NCBI RefSeq assembly: GCF_024643285.1
Contig: NZ_JAMSLW010000001.1
Coordinates: 555,239-619,238 of the forward strand
Reading direction: 5' to 3'
Origin: Parapedobacter lycopersici
GTDB taxonomy: Bacteria > Bacteroidota > Bacteroidia > Sphingobacteriales > Sphingobacteriaceae
Length of the DNA: 64,000 nucleotides
This document shows, piece by piece, positions 8,572 through 17,703 of the stretch; the stretch's first letter is position 1; each line of letters begins with the position of its first letter. The notes beneath the pieces are model-generated. The model searched no databases. It saw only the letters and a list, made by a program, of their open reading frames with translations, and was not told where the DNA came from. A program made the translations under genes and the position numbers.

Positions 8572-9384
8572 TTATTTCTTATAATATTTCATTGCCTCGG
8601 GAATCAGCTTCTGGATATCGTTGATCCGCCGCGCATCGCTGGGGTGGGTACTGAGAAACTCGGGAGGTGCTCCCCCGCCCTGCGACTGCTTGGCCTGTGC
8701 CATCCGTTCCCAAAACCCGACTGCCTCATTCGGATCATATCCTGCAATGGCCATGAACACCAGGCCCAGCCGATCGGCTTCGCTTTCCTGATTGCGCGAA
8801 TAACTCAGCAGGGCAAGCTGTCCACCCAGTCCATAAGCGGTATTGATAATGGCACGGGTAGCGTTCGACTTTTCCGATGTGGCAATCCCTACTGCCGCTC
8901 CCCCAGCCTGTGCCACGATGGATTGCGACATCCGTTCCGCCGAATGCTTGGCAATGGCGTGTGCAATCTCATGCCCCATTACCGTAGCCAGTCCGGCATC
9001 GTTCTTCGTTACGGGTAAAATACCGGAATAAACGGCCACTTTGCCTCCCGGCATGCACCAGGCATTGATCTGGTCTTCCTGAACCAGCGTAAATTCCCAA
9101 TTGAAATCATATTGGTCGGCATAACCGCTTTCGGTCAGGAATTTATTCACTGCCGCAGAAATATTCTTGCCTACGCGCTGAACGGATTGCGCAGCGCTGC
9201 TGCTTTTAACTACTTTGGTGGATGGATCCGCCAAAAATTCTTTGTACACCAATGCCGCTTGCTGCTGGATCTCGCCATCGTCGACCAAGCTCAGCTGACG
9301 CCTTCCCGTAAGCGGAACCGTAGCACAGCCGATCGCCAGGGCGATAATCAACAAAACGGCTGTTGTTTTAGTAAATAACTTCAT
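8572..9384 (-). CDS. M48-family zinc metalloprotease, lipoprotein
   Basis: 270 residues from the ATG at 9384 (a TTG lies three codons earlier). A lipoprotein signal precedes the lipobox IAIGC at about residue 20. The M48 catalytic motif HEIAHAIAKHS lies near the middle, and the third zinc ligand is probably the Glu of SRNQESEADRLG. The family includes BepA/LoiP-like periplasmic proteases that clear misfolded outer-membrane proteins. The position, anchored facing the periplasm, is inferred from the lipobox. It is the second zinc protease in this window; the other, at 41974, is a different family. Confidence 0.88.
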   Translation of the reverse strand: MKLFTKTTAVLLIIALAIGCATVPLTGRRQLSLVDDGEIQQQAALVYKEFLADPSTKVVKSSSAAQSVQRVGKNISAAVNKFLTESGYADQYDFNWEFTLVQEDQINAWCMPGGKVAVYSGILPVTKNDAGLATVMGHEIAHAIAKHSAERMSQSIVAQAGGAAVGIATSEKSNATRAIINTAYGLGGQLALLSYSRNQESEADRLGLVFMAIAGYDPNEAVGFWERMAQAKQSQGGGAPPEFLSTHPSDARRINDIQKLIPEAMKYYKK

Positions 9385-9458
9385 GGTATTCAATTTATTA
9401 CTTGCTTAAGTATAATCAACAAATCAGGTGATGGTTTTGTTCTGTTAACCAAAGCAAT

Positions 9459-10124
9459 TTATATGCCGGTTTCATCCGGATAGCTTCGCTTTTTTCGGAA
9501 TACGACCTTCGACTCTTTCCCCTTGAGCAGCCGCTCGATATTTTTCTGGTGTGTGATTAAAATGAGGGCACAGATACAGATACCATAAAGCAGCACAGAC
9601 TTAACCGAAGTATGGAACAGAAACACGATGCTGAATGGAAATGCAAAACCGGCACAAATAGAACTCAGGGACACATACCGGGTCAGCAGCAACACGACTA
9701 AAAAGACCGACACACAAACAAGTGCCGCCTCAAAATGCACAGCCAGCACCATACCGAACAGTGTGGCAACTCCCTTACCGCCACGAAAACCGGCGAACAC
9801 CGGAAACAAGTGTCCAACGACGGCGATGACACCCAGGGCCAGCTGGTAATTCACAAATTGGGCGGCGGTAAGCGGACCGGTAACCGATGGTCCGATGAAA
9901 TAAGCAAGGTTGGTGGCCGTCCACCCTTTCAGGATATCGATAATCATGACCGCAACCCCTGCCCGGGTGCCCAGTACCCGAAAGGTATTGGTTGCGCCGG
10001 CATTACCGCTTCCATATTCGCGGACATCCACCTTATAAAAAGCCTGCCCCAGCCAAACCGCCGTCGGAATGGATCCAAATAAATAAGCCAATATGACTGC
10101 GCCGATTAAATAAATCGATATCAT
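9459..10124 (-). CDS. plsY: Glycerol-3-phosphate acyltransferase PlsY
   Basis: 221 residues from the ATG at 10124. An inner-membrane enzyme that transfers the acyl group from acyl-phosphate to glycerol-3-phosphate, the first step of phospholipid synthesis. The three PlsY motifs are visible: SIPTAVWLGQAFYKVDVREYGSGNAGATN (motif 1, shown here only as its two halves around YKVD), GHLFPVFAGFRGGKGVAT (motif 2) and LITHQKNIERLLKGKE (motif 3). There are five or six hydrophobic segments. nadC lies just upstream in the same direction. Confidence 0.95.
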   Translation of the reverse strand: MISIYLIGAVILAYLFGSIPTAVWLGQAFYKVDVREYGSGNAGATNTFRVLGTRAGVAVMIIDILKGWTATNLAYFIGPSVTGPLTAAQFVNYQLALGVIAVVGHLFPVFAGFRGGKGVATLFGMVLAVHFEAALVCVSVFLVVLLLTRYVSLSSICAGFAFPFSIVFLFHTSVKSVLLYGICICALILITHQKNIERLLKGKESKVVFRKKRSYPDETGI

Positions 10125-10168
10125 GAATTGCAAATTAATCAAAAAGAAGCAAAAAACAAGGTCTTGGT

Positions 10169-11032
10169 CTATCCGTCAATAATTTTTGCCTTTAAGCTCA
10201 TATCCAGGCTTTTCACCGAGTGCGTAAGGGCACCGATGGACAGGTAATCCACGCCTGCCTCCGCGTATTGGCGGACCTGCGCTGCGGTAATCCCTCCCGA
10301 AGCCTCCGTAATGTACCGGCCGTTGACCCGGGCTACCGCTTCCCTGACCAGCTCGGGTGTAAAATTGTCGAACATAATCCGTTCCACGCGACCGGTATCC
10401 AGCACTTCCTGTAGTTCATTCAGGTTGCGGACCTCAATTTCAATCGCGATATTCCGTCCCTGGGTTTCACGGTAATGGTTTGCCTTTTCAATGGCCTGCC
10501 GGATACCACCGGCATAATCAACATGGTTATCCTTTATCAGGATCATGTCATAAAGACCGAACCGGTGGTTCGTTCCGCCACCGAGCAAAACGGCCTTTTT
10601 CTCCAGAAAACGAAGTAAGGGTGTTGTTTTTCGGGTATCCAGCACTTTCGTACGGGTACCAGACAGGATTTCCATGATCCGATGGGTTGCGGTGGCAATT
10701 CCGCTCATCCGCTGCATAATATTGAGCAGTAAACGCTCCGCCAGCAGCAGGCTATGGATCCGGCCGTGCGCCAGCAGTACAATATCACCGGTCTTTACGG
10801 GGTCACCATCCGCTTTCAGCAGCCGGACCGCTACGTCGCGATCAACCACTTCAAATACGGTCTGTGCTTCCTCCAGGCCGGCCAGTATACCCGTCTCTTT
10901 GATTATCAGCTGTGCTTCTCCCTGCTTTTCGGGCGGTATGGTAGCAAGCGATGTGTGATCACCGTCTCCCATATCTTCCCGCAGTGCCTCGGCAATAAAA
11001 TTGATTAATCTAATTTTTTCTTCCTGAATCAT
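10169..11032 (-). CDS. nadC: Nicotinate-nucleotide pyrophosphorylase (quinolinate phosphoribosyltransferase)
   Basis: 287 residues, the usual length. It converts quinolinate and PRPP to nicotinate mononucleotide in de novo NAD synthesis. Motifs: EDMGDGDHTS at the N-terminus, LLLNIMQRMSGIAT, the DTRKTTP substrate loop, the GGGTNHRFGLYDMILIKDNH active-site segment (positions about 150-170), IEIEVRN, and EASGGI near the C-terminus. The DUF4783 gene precedes it and plsY follows, all on the minus strand. Confidence 0.97.
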   Translation of the reverse strand: MIQEEKIRLINFIAEALREDMGDGDHTSLATIPPEKQGEAQLIIKETGILAGLEEAQTVFEVVDRDVAVRLLKADGDPVKTGDIVLLAHGRIHSLLLAERLLLNIMQRMSGIATATHRIMEILSGTRTKVLDTRKTTPLLRFLEKKAVLLGGGTNHRFGLYDMILIKDNHVDYAGGIRQAIEKANHYRETQGRNIAIEIEVRNLNELQEVLDTGRVERIMFDNFTPELVREAVARVNGRYITEASGGITAAQVRQYAEAGVDYLSIGALTHSVKSLDMSLKAKIIDG

Positions 11033-11173
11033 TCGTCAATTGATAAAAAAGCAATGCCATCCCAAATCTGTGGCAAAGCAGCAAGGGTTGGCCGAGCGGA
11101 CAATCCTGCAAATCACCGCTAAGATGGATATTTAAAATAAAATAAGAAAAAAAAATAAAATTTGGATTCGGGG

Positions 11174-11587
11174 TCAGTAAATCGATTCGACGCGGAATTC
11201 GGTAATCCTGAAGCTGTTATCGCTATTGGTTAGTTTATAGGACACCCGGAACGTATCGGAGGCAGTTTCCAGGTTCAGGACTACATAGCGGAAATTGGGA
11301 TTTGAATCCAGCCGATGGGCAATGGATACACCCGTGGGCAAATTTCTGTTGAAGAACTCGCGCAGGATGATTTCTGCCTGTACGCGGGAATAAACCCCGT
11401 CGTCATTGAGCAATGTCATGCTCACGGTCGACGAAAAAAACTTGGAAAGTTCCTTGGTGTCGGCTTCCTTGATGCAGGATGTAATGTCATCGATTACGTC
11501 AATAGCCGCAAAGCTGGTAATCATCATCAAACACATCATACCCGCAATGCCCAACCGTCTAATCAGTCTAAAACCTTTCTCTTTCAC
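11174..11587 (-). CDS. DUF4783 family secreted protein
   Basis: 137 residues starting at GTG. A signal peptide covers about the first 28 residues (LGIAGMMCLMMITSFAA). The mature part is a compact alpha/beta domain of the NTF2-like type, with DDITSCIKEADTKELSKFF, AEIILREFFNRN and alternating strands to the C-terminus. It matches the Bacteroidota family DUF4783, often found beside nadC. Function is unknown; location is periplasmic or envelope. Confidence 0.75.
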   Translation of the reverse strand: MKEKGFRLIRRLGIAGMMCLMMITSFAAIDVIDDITSCIKEADTKELSKFFSSTVSMTLLNDDGVYSRVQAEIILREFFNRNLPTGVSIAHRLDSNPNFRYVVLNLETASDTFRVSYKLTNSDNSFRITEFRVESIY

Positions 11588-11916
11588 AGTCGTTGTAATT
11601 GTTTATTCAAATGTAGTTGCACTTAATGAAACCATGATCGGTCGCACCGATGTAGCCTATTTCGTACGGAGCAGCGCGGCAATCGCCGGTCTACCCGCTT
11701 TAATTTGGGTATAGCTAAAAACATGCCATATTTACCGGCATTCGGCCCGCAAAATCCCCGGTCATCCAGACACACCGCCGGATCGGGCATTAATCCATGA
11801 AATAGCCCATTAAACCCACCGAAAAAGCGTATATTTGTACCACGGAACGACAAAATTGTTACACGTACGCTTCATTGACACCAATGAACGTGAACAGTTA
11901 ATCAATAATTATTTGA
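11588..11916. promoter_or_regulatory. Intergenic region with the gpmI promoter
   Basis: These 329 bases separate the divergent DUF4783 and gpmI genes. TATATTTG at 11830-11837 fits the -7 consensus and would give gpmI a leader of about 75 bases. A 76-codon minus-strand open frame (11623-11853) has arginine- and cysteine-heavy composition and no domain. I do not treat it as a gene. Confidence 0.5.
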
Positions 11917-13437
11917 ATGAAAAAAGTAGCACTCATAATCCTGGATGGTTTAGGTTACGGCAAACATGACCGGTCAAATGCCGTGCTGGCGGCAAACACA
12001 CCTTACCTGGACAAACTGCTGGCGAATTCTCCCAACAGCCGCCTGGCCGCTTCAGGTGAAGCCGTAGGCCTTCCGGAAGGCCAAATGGGAAATTCAGAGG
12101 TTGGTCATATGAACCTCGGGGCAGGGCGCGTCGTCTATCAGGAACTGGGCCGTATCCATAAGGCGGTGAATGACGGTGAGTTTCAAAAAAATGAAACGCT
12201 GCAACGGGCGTTCGAATATGCGAAGTCCAATCATGCCCGGGTCCATTTCATCGGCCTGTTATCGGACGGTGGCGTACATGCGCACACCAAGCACCTGCGC
12301 GGACTATGCGACGCAGCAAAACAGGCGGGATTAACTGCTGACCGTGTTTTTGTGCACGCATTCCTGGACGGGCGGGATACCGATCCCAATTCCGGTATCG
12401 AATACGTACGTGCACTGGAACAGTACCTGCCCTCCAGCACCGGACAACTCGCTTCGGCCATCGGAAGGTATTACGCCATGGATCGGGATAACCGGTGGGA
12501 ACGGGTAAAGCAGGCCTATGATCTATTGGTTCACGGAACCGGCACCCCTACCCAGGACATCGGCGCCGCCATCCAGCAGTCATACGATGCGGGTGTAACC
12601 GACGAGTTTGTTAAACCCATTGTCAAAACCGACGCACAGGGAGCGCCACTGGCCACTATTCGGGAAGGGGACGTCGTCATCTGCTTTAACTTCCGGACGG
12701 ATCGCGGACGGGAAATCACGATCGCACTTACGCAAAAGGCATTTCCCGAATACCAGATGGAGCCGCTGAAACTGCATTACGTTACCCTGACCGCGTATGA
12801 CGATACGTTTAAACACGTGGATGTGGTATTCCACAAAGATAACCTCGCCAATACCCTGGGCGAAGTACTCGAAACCCATGGCAAAACACAGACCCGTATT
12901 GCGGAAACGGAAAAATACCCTCACGTGACTTTCTTTTTTTCCGGAGGCCGGGAAAAGGAATTTAACGGGGAATCCCGCCTCCTCATCCCGTCGCCGAAAG
13001 TGGCTACGTACGACCTGCAACCGGAAATGAGCGCACAGGGCGTAGCCGATGCAATTTGCAACGAGATAAACACACGGGAACCTGATTTCATCTGCCTGAA
13101 CTTTGCCAATCCGGACATGGTAGGCCATACAGGCGTATTCGAAGCCGTGGTCAAGGCGGTGGAAACAGTCGACCGCTGTACGCAGCAGGTGGTTGAGTGC
13201 GGGCTCCATGCCGGATATACGTTTATTATTATTGCCGATCACGGCAATGCGGAATTCATGGTCAATGATGATGGTTCGGTCAACACCGCACACACCACCA
13301 ACCTGGTTCCGTGTATTCTGGTGAACAGTGATTTTAAAACGATTGCCGACGGCAAATTAGGTGACATTGCTCCCACGATCTTAACGATCATGGGCGTTCC
13401 TATTCCCGCGGAAATGACAGGAAATAGTTTGGTTTAA
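11917..13437 (+). CDS. gpmI: 2,3-bisphosphoglycerate-independent phosphoglycerate mutase
   Basis: 506 residues. It interconverts 3- and 2-phosphoglycerate in glycolysis, using two Mn ions and a phosphoserine. The catalytic serine is S60 in QMGNSEVGH. Metal ligands lie in ILDGLGYG (D10) and in the C-terminal NPDMVGHTG and IIADHGNAE motifs. The phosphotransferase and phosphatase domains are both complete. The stop overlaps the start of the following lipoprotein gene (TAATG), so the two are probably coupled. Confidence 0.97.
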   Translation: MKKVALIILDGLGYGKHDRSNAVLAANTPYLDKLLANSPNSRLAASGEAVGLPEGQMGNSEVGHMNLGAGRVVYQELGRIHKAVNDGEFQKNETLQRAFEYAKSNHARVHFIGLLSDGGVHAHTKHLRGLCDAAKQAGLTADRVFVHAFLDGRDTDPNSGIEYVRALEQYLPSSTGQLASAIGRYYAMDRDNRWERVKQAYDLLVHGTGTPTQDIGAAIQQSYDAGVTDEFVKPIVKTDAQGAPLATIREGDVVICFNFRTDRGREITIALTQKAFPEYQMEPLKLHYVTLTAYDDTFKHVDVVFHKDNLANTLGEVLETHGKTQTRIAETEKYPHVTFFFSGGREKEFNGESRLLIPSPKVATYDLQPEMSAQGVADAICNEINTREPDFICLNFANPDMVGHTGVFEAVVKAVETVDRCTQQVVECGLHAGYTFIIIADHGNAEFMVNDDGSVNTAHTTNLVPCILVNSDFKTIADGKLGDIAPTILTIMGVPIPAEMTGNSLV

Positions 13438-14009
13438 TGGACCGGAGGAAAAAAATAGCAGCCATACCCGCATATGGCATGGGAATATTGCTGTTTGCGG
13501 TAACGGCGTGCTCCTCACCTGACGGCCAACCGGCAGCCACTGCATCGGCAACTGCTTATTTTAGCCTGGAGCATTACTTCAAAGCGGAGGCTGAGCGCCT
13601 GCAGCAGGCTTCGCCTGAAATCACCAAAACGGTGGTGAAAAGCGGAATGGAAGAGACACGCAACGTGTGGATCGATGGGTGGGAAAATGAATTACGTCTG
13701 TTTTCCGAATCAGACATCAACAAACCCGCATGGCAGCAAAGCTACCGGGTCGACAGCGCGGGAAGCACCGTCACTTACCACAGCCTTGATCCCGGACTGC
13801 GCACGCAGGAGATCACCGTGGAGAAACAACCGGACGGACAGATCAGGCACATCCGGATCCGGAACCATGTGGAGAACATGCTATACCGGTCGGAAGAGCA
13901 ACTGGATTATTATCCCGATTCGCTTTACCGGATCAACAAAAATCAGCACGTAGCCGTAATCGGCGACAACACTTACCGCATTACCGGTGTATTTCCAGCG
14001 CGTCAATAA
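13437..14009 (+). CDS. Uncharacterised lipoprotein translationally coupled to gpmI
   Basis: 190 residues. The signal sequence ends in a lipobox at AVTAC (Cys about residue 25), then SSPDGQ and a short Ala/Thr linker. The mature domain has ordered beta strands (ITKTVVKSGMEETRNVWIDGW, YRVDSAGSTVTYHSL and the AVIGDNTYRITGVF end), suggesting a beta-rich periplasmic domain. The start overlaps the gpmI stop. I do not recognise a named family; homologues sit behind gpmI in related bacteria as far as I recall. Its stop codon lies inside the A-run that forms the U-tail of the opposing terminator. Confidence 0.75.
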   Translation: MDRRKKIAAIPAYGMGILLFAVTACSSPDGQPAATASATAYFSLEHYFKAEAERLQQASPEITKTVVKSGMEETRNVWIDGWENELRLFSESDINKPAWQQSYRVDSAGSTVTYHSLDPGLRTQEITVEKQPDGQIRHIRIRNHVENMLYRSEEQLDYYPDSLYRINKNQHVAVIGDNTYRITGVFPARQ

Positions 14010-14082
14010 AAAAAAGGTTGCCGATAAGCCGGGGTCTTACCCCTGTGTGCCGTTAAAACGCCACACCGCTTAGCGGCAACCT
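14006..14082 (-). terminator. Terminator with a predicted three-way junction
   Basis: Bases 14015-14029 pair with 14068-14082 (nine pairs, one A/G mismatch, five pairs). Inside are two further hairpins: GGGG-TCTTA-CCCC (14031-14043), and GTGTG (14045-14049) with CACAC (14062-14066) enclosing CGT/ACG. On the minus strand the outer stem is followed by a run of nine T's, so it ends the TPR gene transcript. The plus strand has no T-run. Confidence 0.7.
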
Positions 14083-14116
14083 CTGCCAGCAATAAAATCA
14101 GCGCTGGACCCGGCCC

Positions 14117-14791
14117 TTATTTCAGGTTATCCCGGTATACTTTCGCTTTCTTTATTTCTGTCTGAATATCTTTCTTACCGGGCGTCAGCGCCAGTACCTG
14201 TTCAAAATCCACGATCGATTTATCATATGCGTCAACGGCCACGGCCTTGTCGTAATTTGCCGTTCCCGTAGTGCCGCGCAATATCCCCAGATCGCGGTAG
14301 GCAATCGCGCGGTTCTGATACAGTTTTACATCCTCCGCATTCAACTCAATCGCCTTGGTATAATCGGCTATTGCCGCATTCAGCATTTTTTCCCGGTTAC
14401 TGCTGCTTACCCGTGTTTCCGTCTGAACGGCCAAAATATTATTTGCCTTTCCGCGGTAATAGTAAGCCGCTACGTTATCGGGGGTTAATTCAATGACTTT
14501 GCTGAATGAGTCCTTCGCCTTATTGTAATCGCCGCTGTGATATTGCGAATAGCCCAGCATGTACCATACGTTTTCATCGTCCCCTTCCTGTGGCAGTGCT
14601 TTTTGCAGGTAGCCAGCAGCCGATTTAAAATCACCATCCAGCAACGCTTTCTGCCCTAACCGGACATTGGGATTGCTCGGTGCGGTTTCCGTAGTCTGCC
14701 CATGCGCCATCACAACACCCAGGCATAACAGTCCGGCTATCAGGCCACGGTTCATTTTTTTACACGTTGATTTCAATTTGTCTCGTTTCAT
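14117..14791 (-). CDS. Tetratricopeptide-repeat protein with signal peptide
   Basis: 224 residues from the ATG at 14791. A signal peptide (GLIAGLLCLGVVMAHG, cleavage near residue 32) is followed by several TPR units, for example ALLDGDFKSAAGYLQKALP, VWYMLGYSQYHSGDYNKAKDSFSK, AAYYYRGKANNIL and KLYQNRAIAYRDLGI. The C-terminal part keeps the helical pattern. TPR proteins are binding scaffolds; this one is probably periplasmic. No partner is evident from its neighbours. Confidence 0.82.
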   Translation of the reverse strand: MKRDKLKSTCKKMNRGLIAGLLCLGVVMAHGQTTETAPSNPNVRLGQKALLDGDFKSAAGYLQKALPQEGDDENVWYMLGYSQYHSGDYNKAKDSFSKVIELTPDNVAAYYYRGKANNILAVQTETRVSSSNREKMLNAAIADYTKAIELNAEDVKLYQNRAIAYRDLGILRGTTGTANYDKAVAVDAYDKSIVDFEQVLALTPGKKDIQTEIKKAKVYRDNLK

Positions 14792-15158
14792 ATTTTTCAA
14801 TTACAATAAAACTCATGCGCTGCTGCACTGACACAGCAACTGTCGGTATTCGTAGCAATATCCATGCTACAAAATCCAGCAGTGTTACAAACATACTTAA
14901 AATCATAATCACAAACAATGCCGGCATTCATTGAAAATAATTTGGCATACACCGATAACCGGCCACCTGTCCTGTTGAACTGACTTTTTTTCAGCTTTTC
15001 AATACGCTAACGGTAAAATGAATGGCGGAATTGTTAAAATATAGAAAAAAACACGGGTTGGCATAAGGCTTGCAGACAGATCAATTAACATTAGTCAGGC
15101 AACTAAGACAAACAGTGGCTGCCAATATGGCGCCGTTACAAGCTAAAGAACAACATAG
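14792..15158. promoter_or_regulatory. Intergenic region upstream of lon
   Basis: 367 bases between the divergent TPR and lon genes. No gene is seen. The clearest element is the sigma-54-type sequence at 15058-15074, annotated separately. The rest is AT-rich. Confidence 0.5.
15058..15074 (+). promoter_or_regulatory. Sigma-54-type promoter of lon
   Basis: TTGGCATAAGGCTTGCA contains TGGCAT, five bases, TTGCA: a full match to the -24/-12 consensus TGGCAY-N5-TTGCW with correct spacing. It would start transcription near 15085, giving a leader of about 75 bases to the lon ATG at 15159. A sigma-54 activator is encoded at 58526-59950. Confidence 0.6.
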
Positions 15159-17615
15159 ATGAGTAATAAATACGATTCATTCTTTGACCAAGGAATCCCC
15201 ATCATAAACGAAGACACCGAATTTTTCCCATTGCTGAGCCAGCAGGATGAAGACGAGATGACCAATGCCGAATTGCCGGAAACGCTTGCGATTCTTCCGC
15301 TGCGCAATACCGTGTTGTTCCCTGGCGTGGTTATTCCGATTACCGTGGGCCGCGACAAATCCATTAAACTGGTTAAAGACGCATATAAGGGCGACCGGAT
15401 TATCGGTGTGGTGTCCCAGCAGGACATGTCTATTGAAGACCCCACATTTGAGCAGCTTAACAAGGTAGGTACGGTGGCGATGATCATTAAGATTCTGCAA
15501 ATGCCCGATGGCAACACCACGGTTATTATACAGGGCAAGCAGCGCTTCCAGCTTAACGAACTCGTCCAGAGCGAGCCTTATTTCAAAGCATCCATTGAAC
15601 GGTTCCAGGAGAAAAAACACAAAACCAACCGCGAATTCAATGCGCTGATTTCCTCTATTAAGGAAATGGCACTGCAGATTATACAACTATCACCGCATAT
15701 ACCGAGCGAGGCGGGCATTGCCATCAAAAACATTGAGAGTCCCGGGTTCTTAATCAACTTCATCTCGTCGAACCTCAATGCCGATCTGCCGTTCAAACAG
15801 CAGTTGCTCGAAATCGCCAACCTGGAAAAACGTGCATCCCGTGTATTGGAACAGCTTAATCTTGAGCTTCAGATGCTGGAGCTTAAAACACAGATACAAA
15901 ATAAAGTAAAAGGTGATCTTGATAAGCAGCAACGGGATTATTTCCTTAACCAGCAGCTTAAAACCATTCAGGAAGAGCTGGGCGGGATAACGCCGGATCT
16001 TGAGATCGAGGACCTTCGGAAACAGGCAAAGGATAAAAAATGGTCCAAGGAAGTGGACCAGCATTTCCACAAAGAACTCGACAAGCTGGCCCGCATCAAT
16101 CCGGCCGCCGCGGATTATTCTGTACAGTTAAACTACCTGGAATTGCTGCTTGAGTTGCCGTGGAATCATTTTACCAAGGACAATTTCGATCTCCAGCGGG
16201 CAAAGAAAATACTGGACAGGGATCATTACGGACTTGATAAAGTAAAGAGCCGGATCATTGAATACCTCGCCGTACTCAAGCTCAGAAACAACATGAAGGC
16301 ACCTATACTGTGCCTGGTGGGCCCTCCGGGTGTAGGTAAAACGTCGTTGGGCAAATCGATAGCCAAGGCACTGGGGCGTAAATACACCCGGATGGCCCTT
16401 GGCGGCATCCGCGACGAAGCCGAAATCAGGGGACACCGGAAAACCTATATCGGCGCCATGCCGGGCCGCATTATCCAATCGCTGAAAAAGGCCGGAGCAG
16501 CCAACCCGGTATTTGTGCTTGATGAAATCGACAAGGTAGGCAGCGACTTCCGGGGGGACCCCTCTTCGGCCCTGCTGGAGGTGCTCGATCCGGAACAGAA
16601 TAATGCCTTTTACGACCATTACGTGGAACTGGATTACGACCTGTCCAACGTGATGTTCATCGCAACAGCTAACTCGCTGAGCAGCATACAACCGGCCCTG
16701 CTCGACCGTATGGAAATCATCGAAGTAAACGGGTATACCATCGAAGAAAAAATAGAAATTGCCAAGCGGCACCTCATTCCCAAGCAGCGCGAGCTGCATG
16801 GCATCGGGGCCAAGGACCTCGCCATGCGGGGCAAGGTGATCGAAAAAATCATCGACGAATATACCCGTGAGTCGGGGGTACGTGGATTGGAGAAAAAAAT
16901 CGGGTCGATTGTGCGGGGTGTGGCAACCGGCATCGTCATGGAGCAGCCCGTTAAATCGCCTATTACCGAAAAAGAGGTCGAAGATATCCTGGGTGCACCG
17001 ATTTTTGACAAGGAGTTCTATGAGCACAGTGAAACGGCCGGCGTAGTCACCGGACTGGCCTGGACACAGGTGGGAGGCGACATTCTTTATATTGAATCGA
17101 GCCTAAGCCGCGGTAAAGGTAAACTGACGTTAACCGGTAATCTCGGCGATGTGATGAAGGAATCGGCCAATATTGCGCTGGCTTACTTAAAGTCGCACGC
17201 CGATGAGTTCGGGATCGACTACAAAGTATTCGACCACTGGGATATACACATCCATGTGCCTGCCGGTGCCACGCCGAAGGACGGGCCATCAGCCGGAATT
17301 ACGATGCTTACCGCATTAGCTTCCAGTTTTACCCAGCGTAAAGTGAAGGACAAACTGGCCATGACCGGGGAAATTACCCTGCGCGGCAAGGTGCTTCCTG
17401 TCGGCGGAATAAAGGAAAAGATACTGGCTGCCAAGCGGGCAAATATCCGGGAAATTATCCTATCCAAAGCGAACCGGAAAGACATCCTGCAAATCAAGGA
17501 ACATTACCTGAAGGACCTGACGTTCCATTACGTCAGCGAAATGCGGGAGGTCATTGACCTGGCACTCCTGAATACGCGGGTAAAAAATGCGAAGAGCCTG
17601 GATGTCACCGTTTAA
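15159..17615 (+). CDS. lon: ATP-dependent endopeptidase La
   Basis: 818 residues, a full LonA. The N-terminal substrate-binding domain (about 40-240, starting LAILPLRNTVLFPGVV) is followed by a coiled coil. The AAA+ module has Walker A GPPGVGKT near 388 and Walker B PVFVLDEIDK. The protease domain has catalytic Ser in KDGPSAGITM (near 711) and Lys in GGIKEKILAAK (near 754). Lon degrades misfolded and regulatory proteins in the cytoplasm. The gene stands alone between a sigma-54-type promoter and a good terminator. Confidence 0.98.
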   Translation: MSNKYDSFFDQGIPIINEDTEFFPLLSQQDEDEMTNAELPETLAILPLRNTVLFPGVVIPITVGRDKSIKLVKDAYKGDRIIGVVSQQDMSIEDPTFEQLNKVGTVAMIIKILQMPDGNTTVIIQGKQRFQLNELVQSEPYFKASIERFQEKKHKTNREFNALISSIKEMALQIIQLSPHIPSEAGIAIKNIESPGFLINFISSNLNADLPFKQQLLEIANLEKRASRVLEQLNLELQMLELKTQIQNKVKGDLDKQQRDYFLNQQLKTIQEELGGITPDLEIEDLRKQAKDKKWSKEVDQHFHKELDKLARINPAAADYSVQLNYLELLLELPWNHFTKDNFDLQRAKKILDRDHYGLDKVKSRIIEYLAVLKLRNNMKAPILCLVGPPGVGKTSLGKSIAKALGRKYTRMALGGIRDEAEIRGHRKTYIGAMPGRIIQSLKKAGAANPVFVLDEIDKVGSDFRGDPSSALLEVLDPEQNNAFYDHYVELDYDLSNVMFIATANSLSSIQPALLDRMEIIEVNGYTIEEKIEIAKRHLIPKQRELHGIGAKDLAMRGKVIEKIIDEYTRESGVRGLEKKIGSIVRGVATGIVMEQPVKSPITEKEVEDILGAPIFDKEFYEHSETAGVVTGLAWTQVGGDILYIESSLSRGKGKLTLTGNLGDVMKESANIALAYLKSHADEFGIDYKVFDHWDIHIHVPAGATPKDGPSAGITMLTALASSFTQRKVKDKLAMTGEITLRGKVLPVGGIKEKILAAKRANIREIILSKANRKDILQIKEHYLKDLTFHYVSEMREVIDLALLNTRVKNAKSLDVTV

Positions 17616-17644
17616 CTATTAAGCAAAGAACAGGCACTGCAAGC

Positions 17645-17675
17645 AGCACCGGCAACATGCCGGTGCTATTTTGTT
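17645..17675 (+). terminator. Rho-independent terminator of lon
   Basis: Perfect 10-bp stem AGCACCGGCA / TGCCGGTGCT with a 3-base loop, then ATTTTGTTT. The T-run doubles as the -33 region of the next promoter. Confidence 0.85.
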
Positions 17676-17699
17676 TATCCGATTAATTTTCTATTTTAG
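17670..17699 (+). promoter_or_regulatory. Promoter of the CNNM/CorC gene
   Basis: TTTG (17670-17673), 18 bases, TATTTTAG (17692-17699; seven of eight match TAnnTTTG). The ATG at 17704 follows within five bases, so the transcript would be leaderless. Confidence 0.5.
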
Positions 17700-17703
17700 C
17701 TAC

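Noticed and set aside
11623-11853. 76-codon minus-strand open frame upstream of gpmI
   Set aside because: Arg/Cys-heavy composition typical of out-of-frame translation, no homology recognised, and it covers the gpmI promoter.
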